A program made the translations under genes and the position numbers. A DNA stretch of 64,000 bases from Pyrrhoderma lamaoense (Eukaryota; Basidiomycota; Agaricomycetes; Hymenochaetales; Hymenochaetaceae), in the NCBI GenBank assembly GCA_002794735.1, contig NBAZ01000001.1:806001-870000 (forward strand), written 5' to 3'. This document shows positions 10,701-20,783 of this stretch, piece after piece (the stretch's first letter is position 1; each line of letters opens with the position of its first letter). The notes under the pieces were generated by a model. The model did no database searches. It saw nothing but the letters and a program-made list of their open reading frames with translations, and was not told where the DNA came from.

Positions 10701-11951
10701 CTGATCAAAGCCTAGGATAAAATCATATTGACAAATTTTATCGATCAAGCGGAGGATATTCTGCCAGCTCTTCGTCAGAAACACGCCCAAACCCTTTTGG
10801 AGCTTGAAAAAGAGCGCAAGGAAGTGGAAGAGATTGAGAACAGTGATTCAAATTTCCTGGAAGAACTCAAGGGTACCATTGAGGAACAGAAGTAAGCCTG
10901 ATTTACTAGATGTTATGGCAGAGGATTGACCGCCTTCCCTTTAGTATACTCCTTAGCGACTACAGAACTGAGATTGCAGAGAGTACCGCTAGGCTAGAGC
11001 GACTAGAAGAAAAAAGCGAAGAACTTGAAGCACAGAAACGAGAGAACGAGACGGCGATTGCACATGCAGAGAGGAGGATTATCCTCAATAAAACGAGTAT
11101 AACGACTGAGGTATTTAAACTTAAAGGTGAGAGTGAATTCGTTATAACTCAATAGGGTCGTGTGCTTATGTGTTGTTATTGCAGATGAGCTTGAGTCTCT
11201 CCAGATTATGCACTCATGGAGGATATCAAAGTTATCACAAATGGGACTTGAGCTTATATTCAATGAGCAATTTCTTGTGCATGTACCTTGTACCAAACTC
11301 CGGCCACTATGTGCTCAAATATCAGTCTCAAGGCTGAATGGGGAAAGCAGGAAGCTAGCTGTGAAAAAGGAGGATCCATTCCAGATATTTAGCAACGTCG
11401 TAGTAAGGCAAGCCCAAAAGGTCGCACGGAAGCTCTCAACTTCTTCTCTAAAGAAGGTTCGCCTGTAGTAATCCCAATTTTTTATTCCTTGAGTCTTATC
11501 ATTTACTTCTAGGTTCTTGGTGTCCTTGGAGATTTCTGGTCTTCTTGCTCTCAAATTCATAAGCAGCTTACTTTCCTTTCCATCAAGTATCCGTTGAAAA
11601 TCGAAGCGCCTCTCGATAGTTTGGTTTGCATTAAAGTTATTGCTACTATTGTTCTCCGGAAGAGCAAGAGTAAGGTTATCGTGGAGTATCTTTTTAATGA
11701 AGAAGTCATCACAAACTGGCCTTCAGCAATGGCCAAACTTGAATGCAACGTTAAAGTAGCATATGGGACCACGAAGTAAGTTGCAATTGTTGGACTTTCG
11801 TTGTAACTCCCAAAACTAACTACTTCTAATATTCAGTCCAGAGGAGGTCCAAAAGGGGTTGCTGCAGCGTCTGTCTGAGAGAAGTGTAGCAAATAGTCAT
11901 GCATGTCTTCTTGATTCCATCGTGGATACTATTGCACAATTTGATCAATGA
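7786..11951 (+). CDS. SPC7: Outer-kinetochore scaffold KNL1/Spc105/Spc7
   Basis: Recruits PP1 and the Bub spindle checkpoint proteins and binds the Mis12 complex. Exon 1 is 7786-8075 and exon 2 starts at 8130; several more exons follow and the last ends at TGA 11949-11951. The N-terminus has the PP1-docking motifs KKRAVSFAP and ARRVSFAE, with PRKSILKNS between them, as in fungal Spc7. The middle is acidic and disordered with degenerate MELT-like stretches (DVEVTEAIALN, TINVTSLMG). After the exon boundary at about 10096 comes the hallmark Spc7 block KEFFLMTGVKFMGDLTAPRR, then a long coiled coil (KWYEWKYQWVLNLLENV and onward) and a probable RWD-type C-terminus. A -1 frame break lies near 9586-9589 (CCCC), where LLLP continues in another frame as PSLRTSLGGALRRFSG. 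The start was chosen by conservation of MPPTRRQSFAP. Confidence 0.9.
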
Positions 11952-12374
11952 TCTATTGGTTTTTTTTTTTTTTTCGATTATTATTGTTTTGCTTATGCAT
12001 GTATGTATAACATATGCTCACTCTTCATGCACATGTACACTTTATCCTGCTCAGTCAACATTTGTTTTGTGTAATTTATCGGATAGAAAACTGTCAATTA
12101 TTGATACAATAGCTGTACAAGTAATATATACAAAAGATATCGTTCAAAGTCGTCTGATAACACGTAGCCAAGGACGTGAGATTCATAAGCAAATCAAAAA
12201 AGGGAAAGATAGGAGACAGATAGTTAAAAGGAATGAAAGGAAACAAGATAGAGAACGAAAGTTGCGAGAGAGAATAGATATGAAAACATGCGTAACAAGA
12301 TACATTACATAGGCCATCCATGATAGTGAGTGAATCAGAAATCATATTGGTGGGTTACGTCAAAAGAAAAAAGA

Positions 12375-14723
12375 TTAGATTAGATGGAATCTGGCAGCAG
12401 ATGGAGGTGGGATGCGGATACAGCGGCTGATATAAAACTGTGCTTCAAAGAAATCTAGTCCAGCACGTAAAACGGCTAGTGTTTGACGATTGGATCGAAC
12501 CGTCTCCAATTCGGCATCTGCAACTTCACGCACGTTATTCCAATAATGCCTTGCATCACCTGCTACTAGTGAGAGCTTATGGCTATGCTCGAACCCATGC
12601 TGCAGTCTCTTCCTCTCAGCTCGTTCTCTCTCAGCCAGATCAGATACTGCCCTTGAAACAGCATCGTCACGTTCTTCCTCCGCAGCTCTGATATGTTCAT
12701 CAAGCAGCTCGCGACATTCCACATGAATATCAGGCCCGTCAACAATAGATCCACTATTTGCATGTGCAAGCCTGCTTGGTGCACGTTCGCGATCCTTCTC
12801 GCGGTCGCGCTGAGCAAGGGTCTCACGGAGACGCTCTTCAAGTTCATTTACATGCATGATTAACTCACGTTCGTCTCGTTTCCGTCTTTCCTTAAGTGTA
12901 TGTAGTTGTTCTTCTAACTTTGTAACTTGAGCTAGACGTTCCTTAGCAATATTCTCCACCGATGCTAGCTGCAATTTTAGAAGTGTCACAGTGGCGGAGT
13001 CCATTTCCATCATCTCCGGATCACGCCTGTCACTGTAGAAACTACTACTCCGTAACTGCAAAGCAGGGGCCGGTGAAGGAGTAACACCAGGAAGTAAAAC
13101 CTGTGATATTGACGTATATCCACCAGGAGATGGTAATGAGAGAGGTGTAGGGCTCTCTAATCCTTCATGCTCCGAATCTATTATTAACATGCTTGGACTA
13201 GGGGAAAGCATTGCCGGAGTCGATGGAAGATCAAGCTCTTTAATAAGACCGCCTTTCATTTCATCCGCGTTAATTTCTACGGAAAGATCAGCCAACGCTT
13301 GCCAAGCCGCGATGGAACTACGCAATGCCGTAGGACGGCGATCAGGAGACAACCTTCTTGAAGGGGAACTTGTGATATCGCTTGAAAGATTAAAGGAAGT
13401 ATGCGACAATCCCAGCGTAGATCTCTGAGAAGTCGAAAGGAACTTGTTAGGGGTCTCTGGACGTTGAGGAAGTAAAAAGTTAGACCTGTTAATTCTGGGA
13501 ATAGCAGGTGTTGGAGCAGTTGAAGAAGCTACAGACGCTAGCATCAGTTCGATATCATCTATGCTATCGTTTCCTGCCTCCGAAGAAATGCCCCGAGTTA
13601 TTGGTGCAATTGGAGTATTTTGATTTGACTCCGAACAGTTTGTAGGTGAAATGGGTTTCCTCATGCCACTTTTACGAGTCACGGGGGAACCATTTGCAGT
13701 AGGAGAGCTCTTAAGGGGGCTAGGGCTATCCCGACCATTTGAACGACCGTTAAGGTAGCGAGAGGCAATATTTTTCAATGAAGAGGGTGTGCGGGGACTA
13801 TCAGCAGACGTGCGTGGTGAATCTCGAGGAGATGGTCGGGGCAAGCTAGATCTTGTCACTACAGGTGATCCACTGGACTTTTGTGCTTTCTTTCGCGGAG
13901 GTGTAGAAGTGAGCGATGCAACGAAGCTTTCCTTAGACTTGCGAGGAGGTGAAGAGGCACTAGAATCAAGGCCAGAACTAGAAGACTCCATAGCTTTCCT
14001 CAAACGCCGCGGTTTGGGACTAGTCATTTTTTCACGTTTCTCCATTATAGTATAATGAACGTCTACGCTAGTCGACTCGTTGTCAAGGTTGCTACTATCT
14101 TTCTCTTCGTCAGAGTTGCTGCGTTTTCGCGCCCCAATACGGATAGCAGAAAGAGTTTCTTTGGAAGAGCCTTCAACAATGACAGATCGCGGTCTATATT
14201 TCGGCAGAGCTGAGCCAGACGACGGTCCCTTTCTGGGACGAAGGGTAGTGGTGCGACTTCCAAGTACACTCGATTGCGGTGAAATACTAGAGGTAGGCGT
14301 GACTCTGGCTCCAGTTTCGTCGACAGAAGAACGACCAGCCCGCTGCAATGAGGTCTTACGCAGTTGTGTGACAGTTTTCTGGTCAGGTGAGATGTATTTC
14401 TTGGATTGTGTAGTTTCAATGACTGGTTCAAGGAAACTTGTTGTTTTGTTGGCACCAATTGTACTAGTCCGGCGGGAAACGGACTCCTTTGAACTGAGGC
14501 TTGAGGTTGACGGTCTACGCCCTGTATCACGCCTGCTGTCTGTAGACCTTCTTCCTATGTCCTTATCTTTATCCTTCCCATCCTTACCCATAACATCGGC
14601 GAGTGCTTTCCCCACGGATGCAAGGTTCAATGTATTGCGGATAGAGCTCCGGGTAACTCGCTTGCTCGATTTTGAACTTGCTTTCATGTCGTTGTCAGAG
14701 GATTTAGCCACAACAGCAGCCAT
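12375..14723 (-). CDS. Serine-rich, C-terminal coiled-coil protein of unknown function
   Basis: A single uninterrupted frame of 782 codons, unusual in this intron-rich neighbourhood. I do not recognise a family. Residues 1 to about 580 are disordered, very rich in S, T, R and P, with many SP/TP sites (KSSPTANGSPVTRKS, RRLSPDRRP, TPAMLSPSPS). From about 590 to 770 there is a strongly charged coiled coil (LLKLQLASVENIAKERLAQV, then KLEEQLHTLKERRKRDEREL). The composition would suit a cytoskeletal or cell-cycle scaffold phosphorylated by proline-directed kinases, but that is inference. It lies tail to tail with KNL1, about 420 bp away. The promoter holds a perfect TGACGCGTCA palindrome at 14900-14909 containing an ACGCGT. 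Confidence 0.75.
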   Translation of the reverse strand: MAAVVAKSSDNDMKASSKSSKRVTRSSIRNTLNLASVGKALADVMGKDGKDKDKDIGRRSTDSRRDTGRRPSTSSLSSKESVSRRTSTIGANKTTSFLEPVIETTQSKKYISPDQKTVTQLRKTSLQRAGRSSVDETGARVTPTSSISPQSSVLGSRTTTLRPRKGPSSGSALPKYRPRSVIVEGSSKETLSAIRIGARKRSNSDEEKDSSNLDNESTSVDVHYTIMEKREKMTSPKPRRLRKAMESSSSGLDSSASSPPRKSKESFVASLTSTPPRKKAQKSSGSPVVTRSSLPRPSPRDSPRTSADSPRTPSSLKNIASRYLNGRSNGRDSPSPLKSSPTANGSPVTRKSGMRKPISPTNCSESNQNTPIAPITRGISSEAGNDSIDDIELMLASVASSTAPTPAIPRINRSNFLLPQRPETPNKFLSTSQRSTLGLSHTSFNLSSDITSSPSRRLSPDRRPTALRSSIAAWQALADLSVEINADEMKGGLIKELDLPSTPAMLSPSPSMLIIDSEHEGLESPTPLSLPSPGGYTSISQVLLPGVTPSPAPALQLRSSSFYSDRRDPEMMEMDSATVTLLKLQLASVENIAKERLAQVTKLEEQLHTLKERRKRDERELIMHVNELEERLRETLAQRDREKDRERAPSRLAHANSGSIVDGPDIHVECRELLDEHIRAAEEERDDAVSRAVSDLAERERAERKRLQHGFEHSHKLSLVAGDARHYWNNVREVADAELETVRSNRQTLAVLRAGLDFFEAQFYISRCIRIPPPSAARFHLI

Positions 14724-14988
14724 GTTAGATTATTATTCAAATTTTGCGGGATGAGGAGCCGTCGTCGTCGACGGACTGGGTGTGTTGTGTTCGTGCTTGT
14801 CGTGAGGCGAGAGATAGCAGAAAAGAGGGTCCCGGAGTTGACTTTGGGAACCTCAACACGCGACACTACGCGACGGGCTAAACACATACAAGATGAACCT
14901 GACGCGTCAAGACTCTTACTAAATTAGTATTAGTATAAGGCTACTAATAAACGATCTACAAATATGAACATGTATGTGTATGATAAAA
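14724..14988. promoter_or_regulatory. Promoter of the coiled-coil gene with palindromic MCB-like site
   Basis: The 265 bp between this start codon and the 3' end of ALG10 contain TGACGCGTCA at 14900-14909, a perfect 10-bp palindrome built on the MCB core ACGCGT, about 180 bp upstream of the ATG. The site is visible; its use is inferred. Confidence 0.45.
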
Positions 14989-16808
14989 CTACCACAAGAA
15001 CCGACCAACGCCCTCTCTCTCCATATATAAGAAAACATACATGGTGATCCAATTAATTATTGCATAGTACCCTGCTTCTACCCAATTCATCCATTCCGGC
15101 AGATCCACAATCTGGGCCCGAAGAAGTATATACGGTATCAGGAAATAGCGTGGCTCAACAAGTGGAGAAAGTAAGAGTGTTGGTGCGGCAAAGAGCGGAA
15201 CAGAAATAGCTTGGAGTAATTTTTGACTTTTACCTATTCGCGGTGCCATTCTTGCGTGAGACTTTTCATTACGATAGAGGGTAATCACAGATACAACTCA
15301 CCAATTCTTACGAACCAAGCCCATCCACACGCCAAGTAAAGAGGACAGAGTAAATAAGGTACAACATAGTGGAGGCGGAAGACTCTTCTCCAGATATAAA
15401 ACGTGTAATGACGGTTATCGGCAAGTAAAAAGGGATGGTGGATCCTAAAGAACGTTGAATACGACCTTCATTATTGAAGAAGTATAATGCTTTTACTAAC
15501 GTGAAGAAGTGGACTCCTAGTCCCATCGCAATATTAGCCAGTATGGTAACTAATACTCGCCTACGGAATTAGCTCTCTCCCAAATGGTAAGGAGGAGATA
15601 TGTGCTTTACTTTTTACTCCCAAACATACGATATGTTACTTCTTTCCAAAGGCCAAGAGGTCCCCCTGGACCACTAATAAGGGCGGGCCAGCCAAATATA
15701 GTCGCAAACCCCAGGAAATAGAATATTTGAGGAATATGTAGAACTGGTACATGGTTTGATTTATCACCTAAAATTTCGTTATCAGGTAAAAAAGAATCTA
15801 GTCCTGCCTTCCATCTGACTTACCCAAAACAATGCCTTTGTTCCAGTGAACGAACGCAGCAAACAAAAACACGTCAAAAAGGTAGGGTAAGGAGTCTGGT
15901 AGGGCGAATAATACGGCTTTCGGAAGACTCTGAACCATTGAGATCCAGTCCGCTATAGAAAAAAAGTAGCTGAGAAGCTGCCGTATGCTATCCAAAATCC
16001 ATACGAATAGACTGACCAGACTTCGAATCCAATGCAGGAGGTTCGTGTAAAATCTTCTCAGAAGCCCTAAGATGTTGCATCCGCCTGAGCTGACTATATA
16101 CAAATGCAAAGAGAACCCAGATTATATTCGTTTGTCTGAATGTACAACTGAGTAATCCAAACTGTACATAATTGCACAATGAGATATGACTCAGAAAAAA
16201 AACTTTAAGACGCACCAGAGAGGCCATCCCATGCCGATTTTCAAGAGCCATGATGACAGTTAGCAATACAAAGACTAAACTTGGTACATCTGTGTAGTAT
16301 AAAAATCCATAGAACCAGCCGATTGGGAATAATGAAAGAGCAATAGAATCTATAGTAGGCGAGAGTAATTCATTTGGAGGCCTTACACGTCGAATTAGAC
16401 TCAGAAGCCGCGTTAGGACCAGAGGAAGCGATAATAAGCAGAGGAGGGGAGTTAAACGTAGTACAGATAGATTACACTTGAACAAGAATAATTTACTAAA
16501 CAGAACACTCATAAGGTATCTGGAAGCGGAGAAGGTGATTTGTTAAATAAAAATAACATTAGTTACTAAACCCCCTCACAATCCTGGCGGTGTTGTTAGC
16601 TTTGGATCCCAGTGGTCCCATTTCCCATGACAATATGCTTGAGCCTGGGGAACGTGAAAGGGCTCATCCTTTCCAGATTTTAGTTATAACCATCCACTTA
16701 GTGTTGTAACACACATACCATATATGGTTCAAGTACTATGGAATTCAACTCCCTCAGAATGATGACATTAGCAGCTGCAAATGCAAAATAGTATATTGCA
16801 TTTGACAT
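14989..16808 (-). CDS. ALG10: Dol-P-Glc alpha-1,2-glucosyltransferase (DIE2/ALG10 family)
   Basis: ER membrane enzyme that adds the third, terminal glucose to the lipid-linked oligosaccharide for N-glycosylation. First exons: 16808-16719, 16668-16580, then from 16519. Family landmarks in order: [77 protein letters not shown], a [22 protein letters not shown] block and, at the end, [15 protein letters not shown]. Many hydrophobic segments agree with a polytopic ER glycosyltransferase. The gene is divergent from CSN6. Internal exon borders after 16230 were not all fixed, but the order of motifs is complete from start to stop. Confidence 0.9.
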
Positions 16809-16995
16809 TTTCTATGTTCAGTATGCCAAAACAGAACTTGAAGACTACAGTGACACGTTGAGATTTCCGTTGGCTGAGAGTCCAGTGATCGCGATCTGGT
16901 GGCGGTTACACGTGATAGGAAGTCAATAGCCACAAAAGTCAGACTTTAAGTCTGGTGTTTATGAGTATGTCCGACTATTAGCTCGTCAAAACGAT
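16809..16995. promoter_or_regulatory. Bidirectional promoter of ALG10 and CSN6 with CACGTGAT site
   Basis: 187 bp between the divergent start codons. CACGTGAT at 16909-16916 (minus strand ATCACGTG, Cbf1/CDEI type) lies inside TTACACGTGAT, the same 11-mer seen in the kinesin/KNL1 promoter at 7687-7697. No ACGCGT is present here. Confidence 0.55.
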
Positions 16996-18418
16996 ATGGC
17001 CTCGATGGATACGGATGAGCTCTCAGTAGTTGTCGCTTCAACTGGCACTTCAACACTTTCGCTTTCATTGTAAGATTGCAGTTGTTATGGTTTCTGTTAC
17101 CGTGTCTCCTTAATAACAAACAGGAAGGCATCCTCTTCCTATTTTGAATATCTCAGAGCATCTGACAAGACTACAGCTTCAGAAAAACACCAATACGCCC
17201 TTTGGTAACTTCTTTTCTTTTCTTCTGTCCTTCCACTACTTAGCACTCTTTCAGTCATCGGCGCCTTACTAGGTACTCAAAATGGTCGGGAAGTTGAAAT
17301 AGTAAATTCCTTCGAACTGGCTATGGACGATGATGATACATCCGAAAAGTTGAATCATGCTTTTCTTGTCTCGCGCAAAGATCAATGTATGTTTCGTAAT
17401 ACGTATAACTATCGTTCTTCGTCTGATGTCTTCAAGATAAACAGGTCTTCCCATCCTTAGAACTTATCGGGTGGTACACAGTAACACAAGAGCCAACCTC
17501 CCGACATATTTCTTTACACGAACAAGTATAGAAAAATATACTACTCTGCAATACAGCCAAACTGACATTTGTTTAATAGTTTACCGAGTATACAAGCAAT
17601 CCGATTCTTTTGATTCTCCAACCCAATGGCTCGTCATCAAAAACAGAAAGCCATACTTTACCACTTAAAGCGTATGAGCCCACTGTAGAAATCCGAGAAC
17701 GCACATCTAGAATTGTTTTCATTGAAGTTGGATTTTCAATAGAAACCGGCGAAGCAGAGCGTATTGCTGTGGATTGGACAGCAAAGGGCGGGGAAGGTGG
17801 AACGAGTTGTAAGTTTCTACGACACCAAACTGCTTATAAAGTGCACTAACGGGCCCAAAGTGGACTCTCATCTTCAAACTCAGCGCGCTGCAGTGAAAAT
17901 GCTTCATGATCGAATACAACTTCTAATCCAATATGTATCAGATGTGGTATCAGGTTTGTCTGAATGCAGTACATTCTTGCACAACTTTCGGTTAATGATA
18001 GCATATAGGAACGTCACCTAAGGATCACACCGCTCTTCGTTCTTTATCATCCATAGTCGCATCATTACCTGCAAGCGAGCACCCAGAATTTAGAGAAGAA
18101 TTTGACAAGGTCTGCATTTCGCGTGACACTATCTATCTAAACCTTCTTCTGATACAAATTGTATTAGGAATATGAAGATGTTCAATTAACGGCCTTCTTA
18201 TCGGCATTGACGAGCTCTGCAAATACATTGAATGATGTGAGCTTTATCTATTCTAAATCAAAATATTGGCTTTCTGAACTGATGTTACTCTGAAGCTTGT
18301 TGATAAGCATAATGCCTTGACTTCGAGTGGTTCTAGAGAAGATAGAGGAAGTGGATTTATGAAGAGGCGAGGCCTTCGAGCTCCCATGGGAATGGGAATG
18401 CTAGGAGGCTGGGATTGA
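16996..18418 (+). CDS. CSN6: COP9 signalosome subunit 6
   Basis: Non-catalytic MPN-domain subunit of the COP9 signalosome, which removes NEDD8 from cullins; it pairs with CSN5. Start MASMDTDELSVVV. The MPN domain reads HPLPILNISEHLTRLQLQ, VIGALLGTQNGREVEIVNSFE, then ELIGWYTV and SRHISLHEQ. The zinc-binding JAMM residues are absent, as expected for CSN6. The C-terminal part includes VEIRERTSRIVFIEVGFSIE, TGEAERIAVDW, AAVKMLHDRIQLLIQYV and a final GFMKRRGLRAPMGMGMLGG, close to the C-terminal motif of other CSN6 proteins. Several short introns interrupt the gene, for example after exon 1 near 17069. It is divergent from ALG10. Confidence 0.88.
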
Positions 18419-18621
18419 GGATTTTAGTCACTTACTTGTAGTCAAATATACTCTTGTGTATAACATGTACTTAATAGAAGAACACGTGTCGGATATACCG
18501 TCATATCAGCTTAGTACAACCGTAACAAAGAACCAACAAAACACTTTGATATTCTCATCTATCTTACTTAGTGTCCTCAATTCTCCCTTTCCCTCTTCCC
18601 ACTCATATACTCAAGCCAACG

Positions 18622-19432
18622 ATGGGTGAACCTCAGCTATTATCTGTAGCCTCTATTACAGAGCTATTTGACCTCCGAGGCGTGTATCTGCTATCTTATT
18701 CATGGCTATTCGGCATGTGTGAGTTAGCCGACTTCCTTGCACGCTTTCGGAAAGTAACTGATGTTCAACTTGATATGACAGCGTTGTGGGTGTCCTTTTT
18801 TGGAGGTTTGTTTAAGCACCCCAATATCATTTATTGAACGTTCTAATAAACTATCTTCGTGAAGGTGTAATTGCATATAAGGCTCTGCGTATGTAGTTCA
18901 CCTTATTTACTTCCGTGTTAGATATTCTAATGTACTATGGATATATCAGCAAGACAACAGTTTGGAGCATTACAGCATAAGACATTCCCGGTGTACTTCG
19001 TTATCAGTATAGCATTATCCTCTGGTTTACTTGGTCTCTGGATATGGTCACACCCTGACGTCCTTTCGAATCCGACCGCCTTCCTGGCAGTAGATAATAT
19101 CCAGGCATATGTCATCGCACTTGTCGCACTCTACCAGGGAGCTAACTACTTCGTAATCGGGCCGTACACGAGCAAGTAAGTCTTTCACTCTTTAACAGCA
19201 TGTACACCTAGTACTAAACTCGCATTTTCCCCAAAGGATTATGTTCCAAAGACACAGACTCGAGAAGTCTGAAGGAAAGGCTTATAATGAACAGGGTGTA
19301 TCTGCTGAGATGAAGTCTCTGAACAAGAAATTTGGGCAGTTGCATGGTATTTCCTCCCTTCTCAACCTTGGCTCATTCATTGCTCTCGGTTTCCATGGGC
19401 TTTGGATAGCTAAGCATGGTTTATCTCTTTGA
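18622..19432 (+). CDS. TMEM205-like (DUF4149) four-helix membrane protein
   Basis: Small integral membrane protein with about four transmembrane helices. Exons run from MGEPQLLSVASI with introns near 18805-18865, 18891-18951 and 19176-19236. Segments LLSYSWLFGMCELADFLARF, VIAYKALPRQQFG, VYFVISIALSSGLLGLWIW and the conserved end KKFGQLHGISSLLNLGSFI followed by GFHGLW match the TMEM205 family. The biochemical function of fungal members is not established. An in-frame upstream start at 18571 exists, but MGEP fits the family better. An ACACGTG sits at 18482-18488 upstream. Confidence 0.82.
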
Positions 19433-19647
19433 GCAGGATCTGTTATCAAACAAATTTGTTTACTGTGGAATAGTTGTTGATGTGAAGTGACTTCTCTTAA
19501 TTGCGGTCTAATTTGTGTATTTGTTTTAAATGTCCCCAAAGTCCAGTGATGAATAAAATATCAATGTTCCAAAGAGAAATGGCACAGGAAAACAAAAGTT
19601 TTGGTAGTATTAGTACTATTAGAAATACATAGCTGAACAACAAGATA

Positions 19648-20599
19648 TCATGCCCCGACTTGACTTGTATCAGGCACCCAACCTTCCCGTAGGCTACGTT
19701 CCAGTCTTTGAATCTCCTCGATAGAACTTGCCGAAGTAATCGCAGCTCGTACTCTAGCTTTCTCTTCCTCAGTCATCAACCGTCCGGCTTTTTGTTGTGC
19801 AGATGCAGGTTTCGGTTCGTCAGCATTAGTAGCAGTTTTGGCGGCGTTCGTAGAGACAGTAGTTGATAAGGTTGTAGCAAGACCAGTAAGGAGACCCTCT
19901 GGAGTCACAAAGAGGGATTGTGCTGCTTGCCGTTCCTTGACATACGAGAAGCAAGGTTAACAAACTCAAGCAACTGTCATGAAACGAAAACACGAAAACA
20001 GCAAACCTTTTCTCTAATTCTCTGGAAATCAAGTACTCTTAAGGAGGGAACTCTGAAAATTATCCATTCTCTATACCACTTTTTCTCTTTTACTGGGTTA
20101 CCGAGGAGCGAAAGGTATTGTAAAGAGCGGAGTTCGCGTAGCGGCTCAAGGTCTCCCAGTTCAGCGATAGCATTGTTCGTCAAGACCAAAGTTGTAAGGT
20201 TTGGTAATGAGACATGCAAACCAGATGATATGGAAGATATTCGGTTATTTGCGAGGAGTACAGTTCGTAAACGGCGAAGAAGAGGAAAGTTGGCAAGTGA
20301 AATTATGGAATTGTCAGTAAAGTCTATCGCGTCATGTTGATCCTGTTTTTTTCAATCAATTATCTGGTCGTAAGTGACATACTACGATAGCCACGAGAGG
20401 ATTATTGAGGACATACTTTAGTAACACCAAGGTTCTCGATTGCTGGTATTTTATGTCCTGCATATAAAGACACGACAGATCAGTATTTATACTTAGACAC
20501 GAGGTCACATGGCAGCTAACCTCTCAAGTCTAACTCTCTCTCTTTCAAGGGATTCAATGATGATGGGGACTGAGCGATGAGTTCCGGTGTGAGCTTCAT
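19648..20599 (-). CDS. LEA1: U2 snRNP protein A' (leucine-rich repeat)
   Basis: Core U2 snRNP component that binds stem-loop IV of U2 snRNA with U2B''. The N-terminus MKLTPELIAQSPSSLNPLKE and RELDLRG, then IPAIENLGVTK, AIDFTDNSI, LRRLRTVLLANNRI, LPNLTTLVLTNNAIAEL, LRELRSLQYLSLLGNPV and YREWIIFRVPSLRVLDF are the classical U2A' LRR series and cap. The C-terminal helical part ends TSASSIEEIQRLERSLREGW. At least four exons, with introns near 20340-20440, 20460-20520 and 19935-19995. The gene is divergent from SAC1, with 184 bp between start codons. Confidence 0.92.
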
Positions 20600-20783
20600 C
20601 GTGTGCGGTAATACTGATGTTCTAAACGACACAGTCGATATATTCATTTCAGGTTTTTGCACGTGATGACGCGTGTAGGACGTGCGCGATTTCTCCGCCA
20701 GTGAATATTCATAATTCAATACATTTGATTTAAAACGAACAACTGCTGTTTGCCTCGCCGCTCCTTATTCTCGGTCCTTTGCT
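20600..20783. promoter_or_regulatory. Bidirectional promoter of U2A' and SAC1 with composite E-box/MCB
   Basis: CACGTGAT at 20660-20667 is followed at once by GACGCGT, giving CACGTGATGACGCGT at 20660-20674. The kinesin/KNL1 promoter has the same composite with one extra base (CACGTGATCGACGCGT, 7690-7705). Both parts are exact: Cbf1/CDEI-type RTCACRTG on the minus strand and MCB ACGCGT. Confidence 0.65.
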
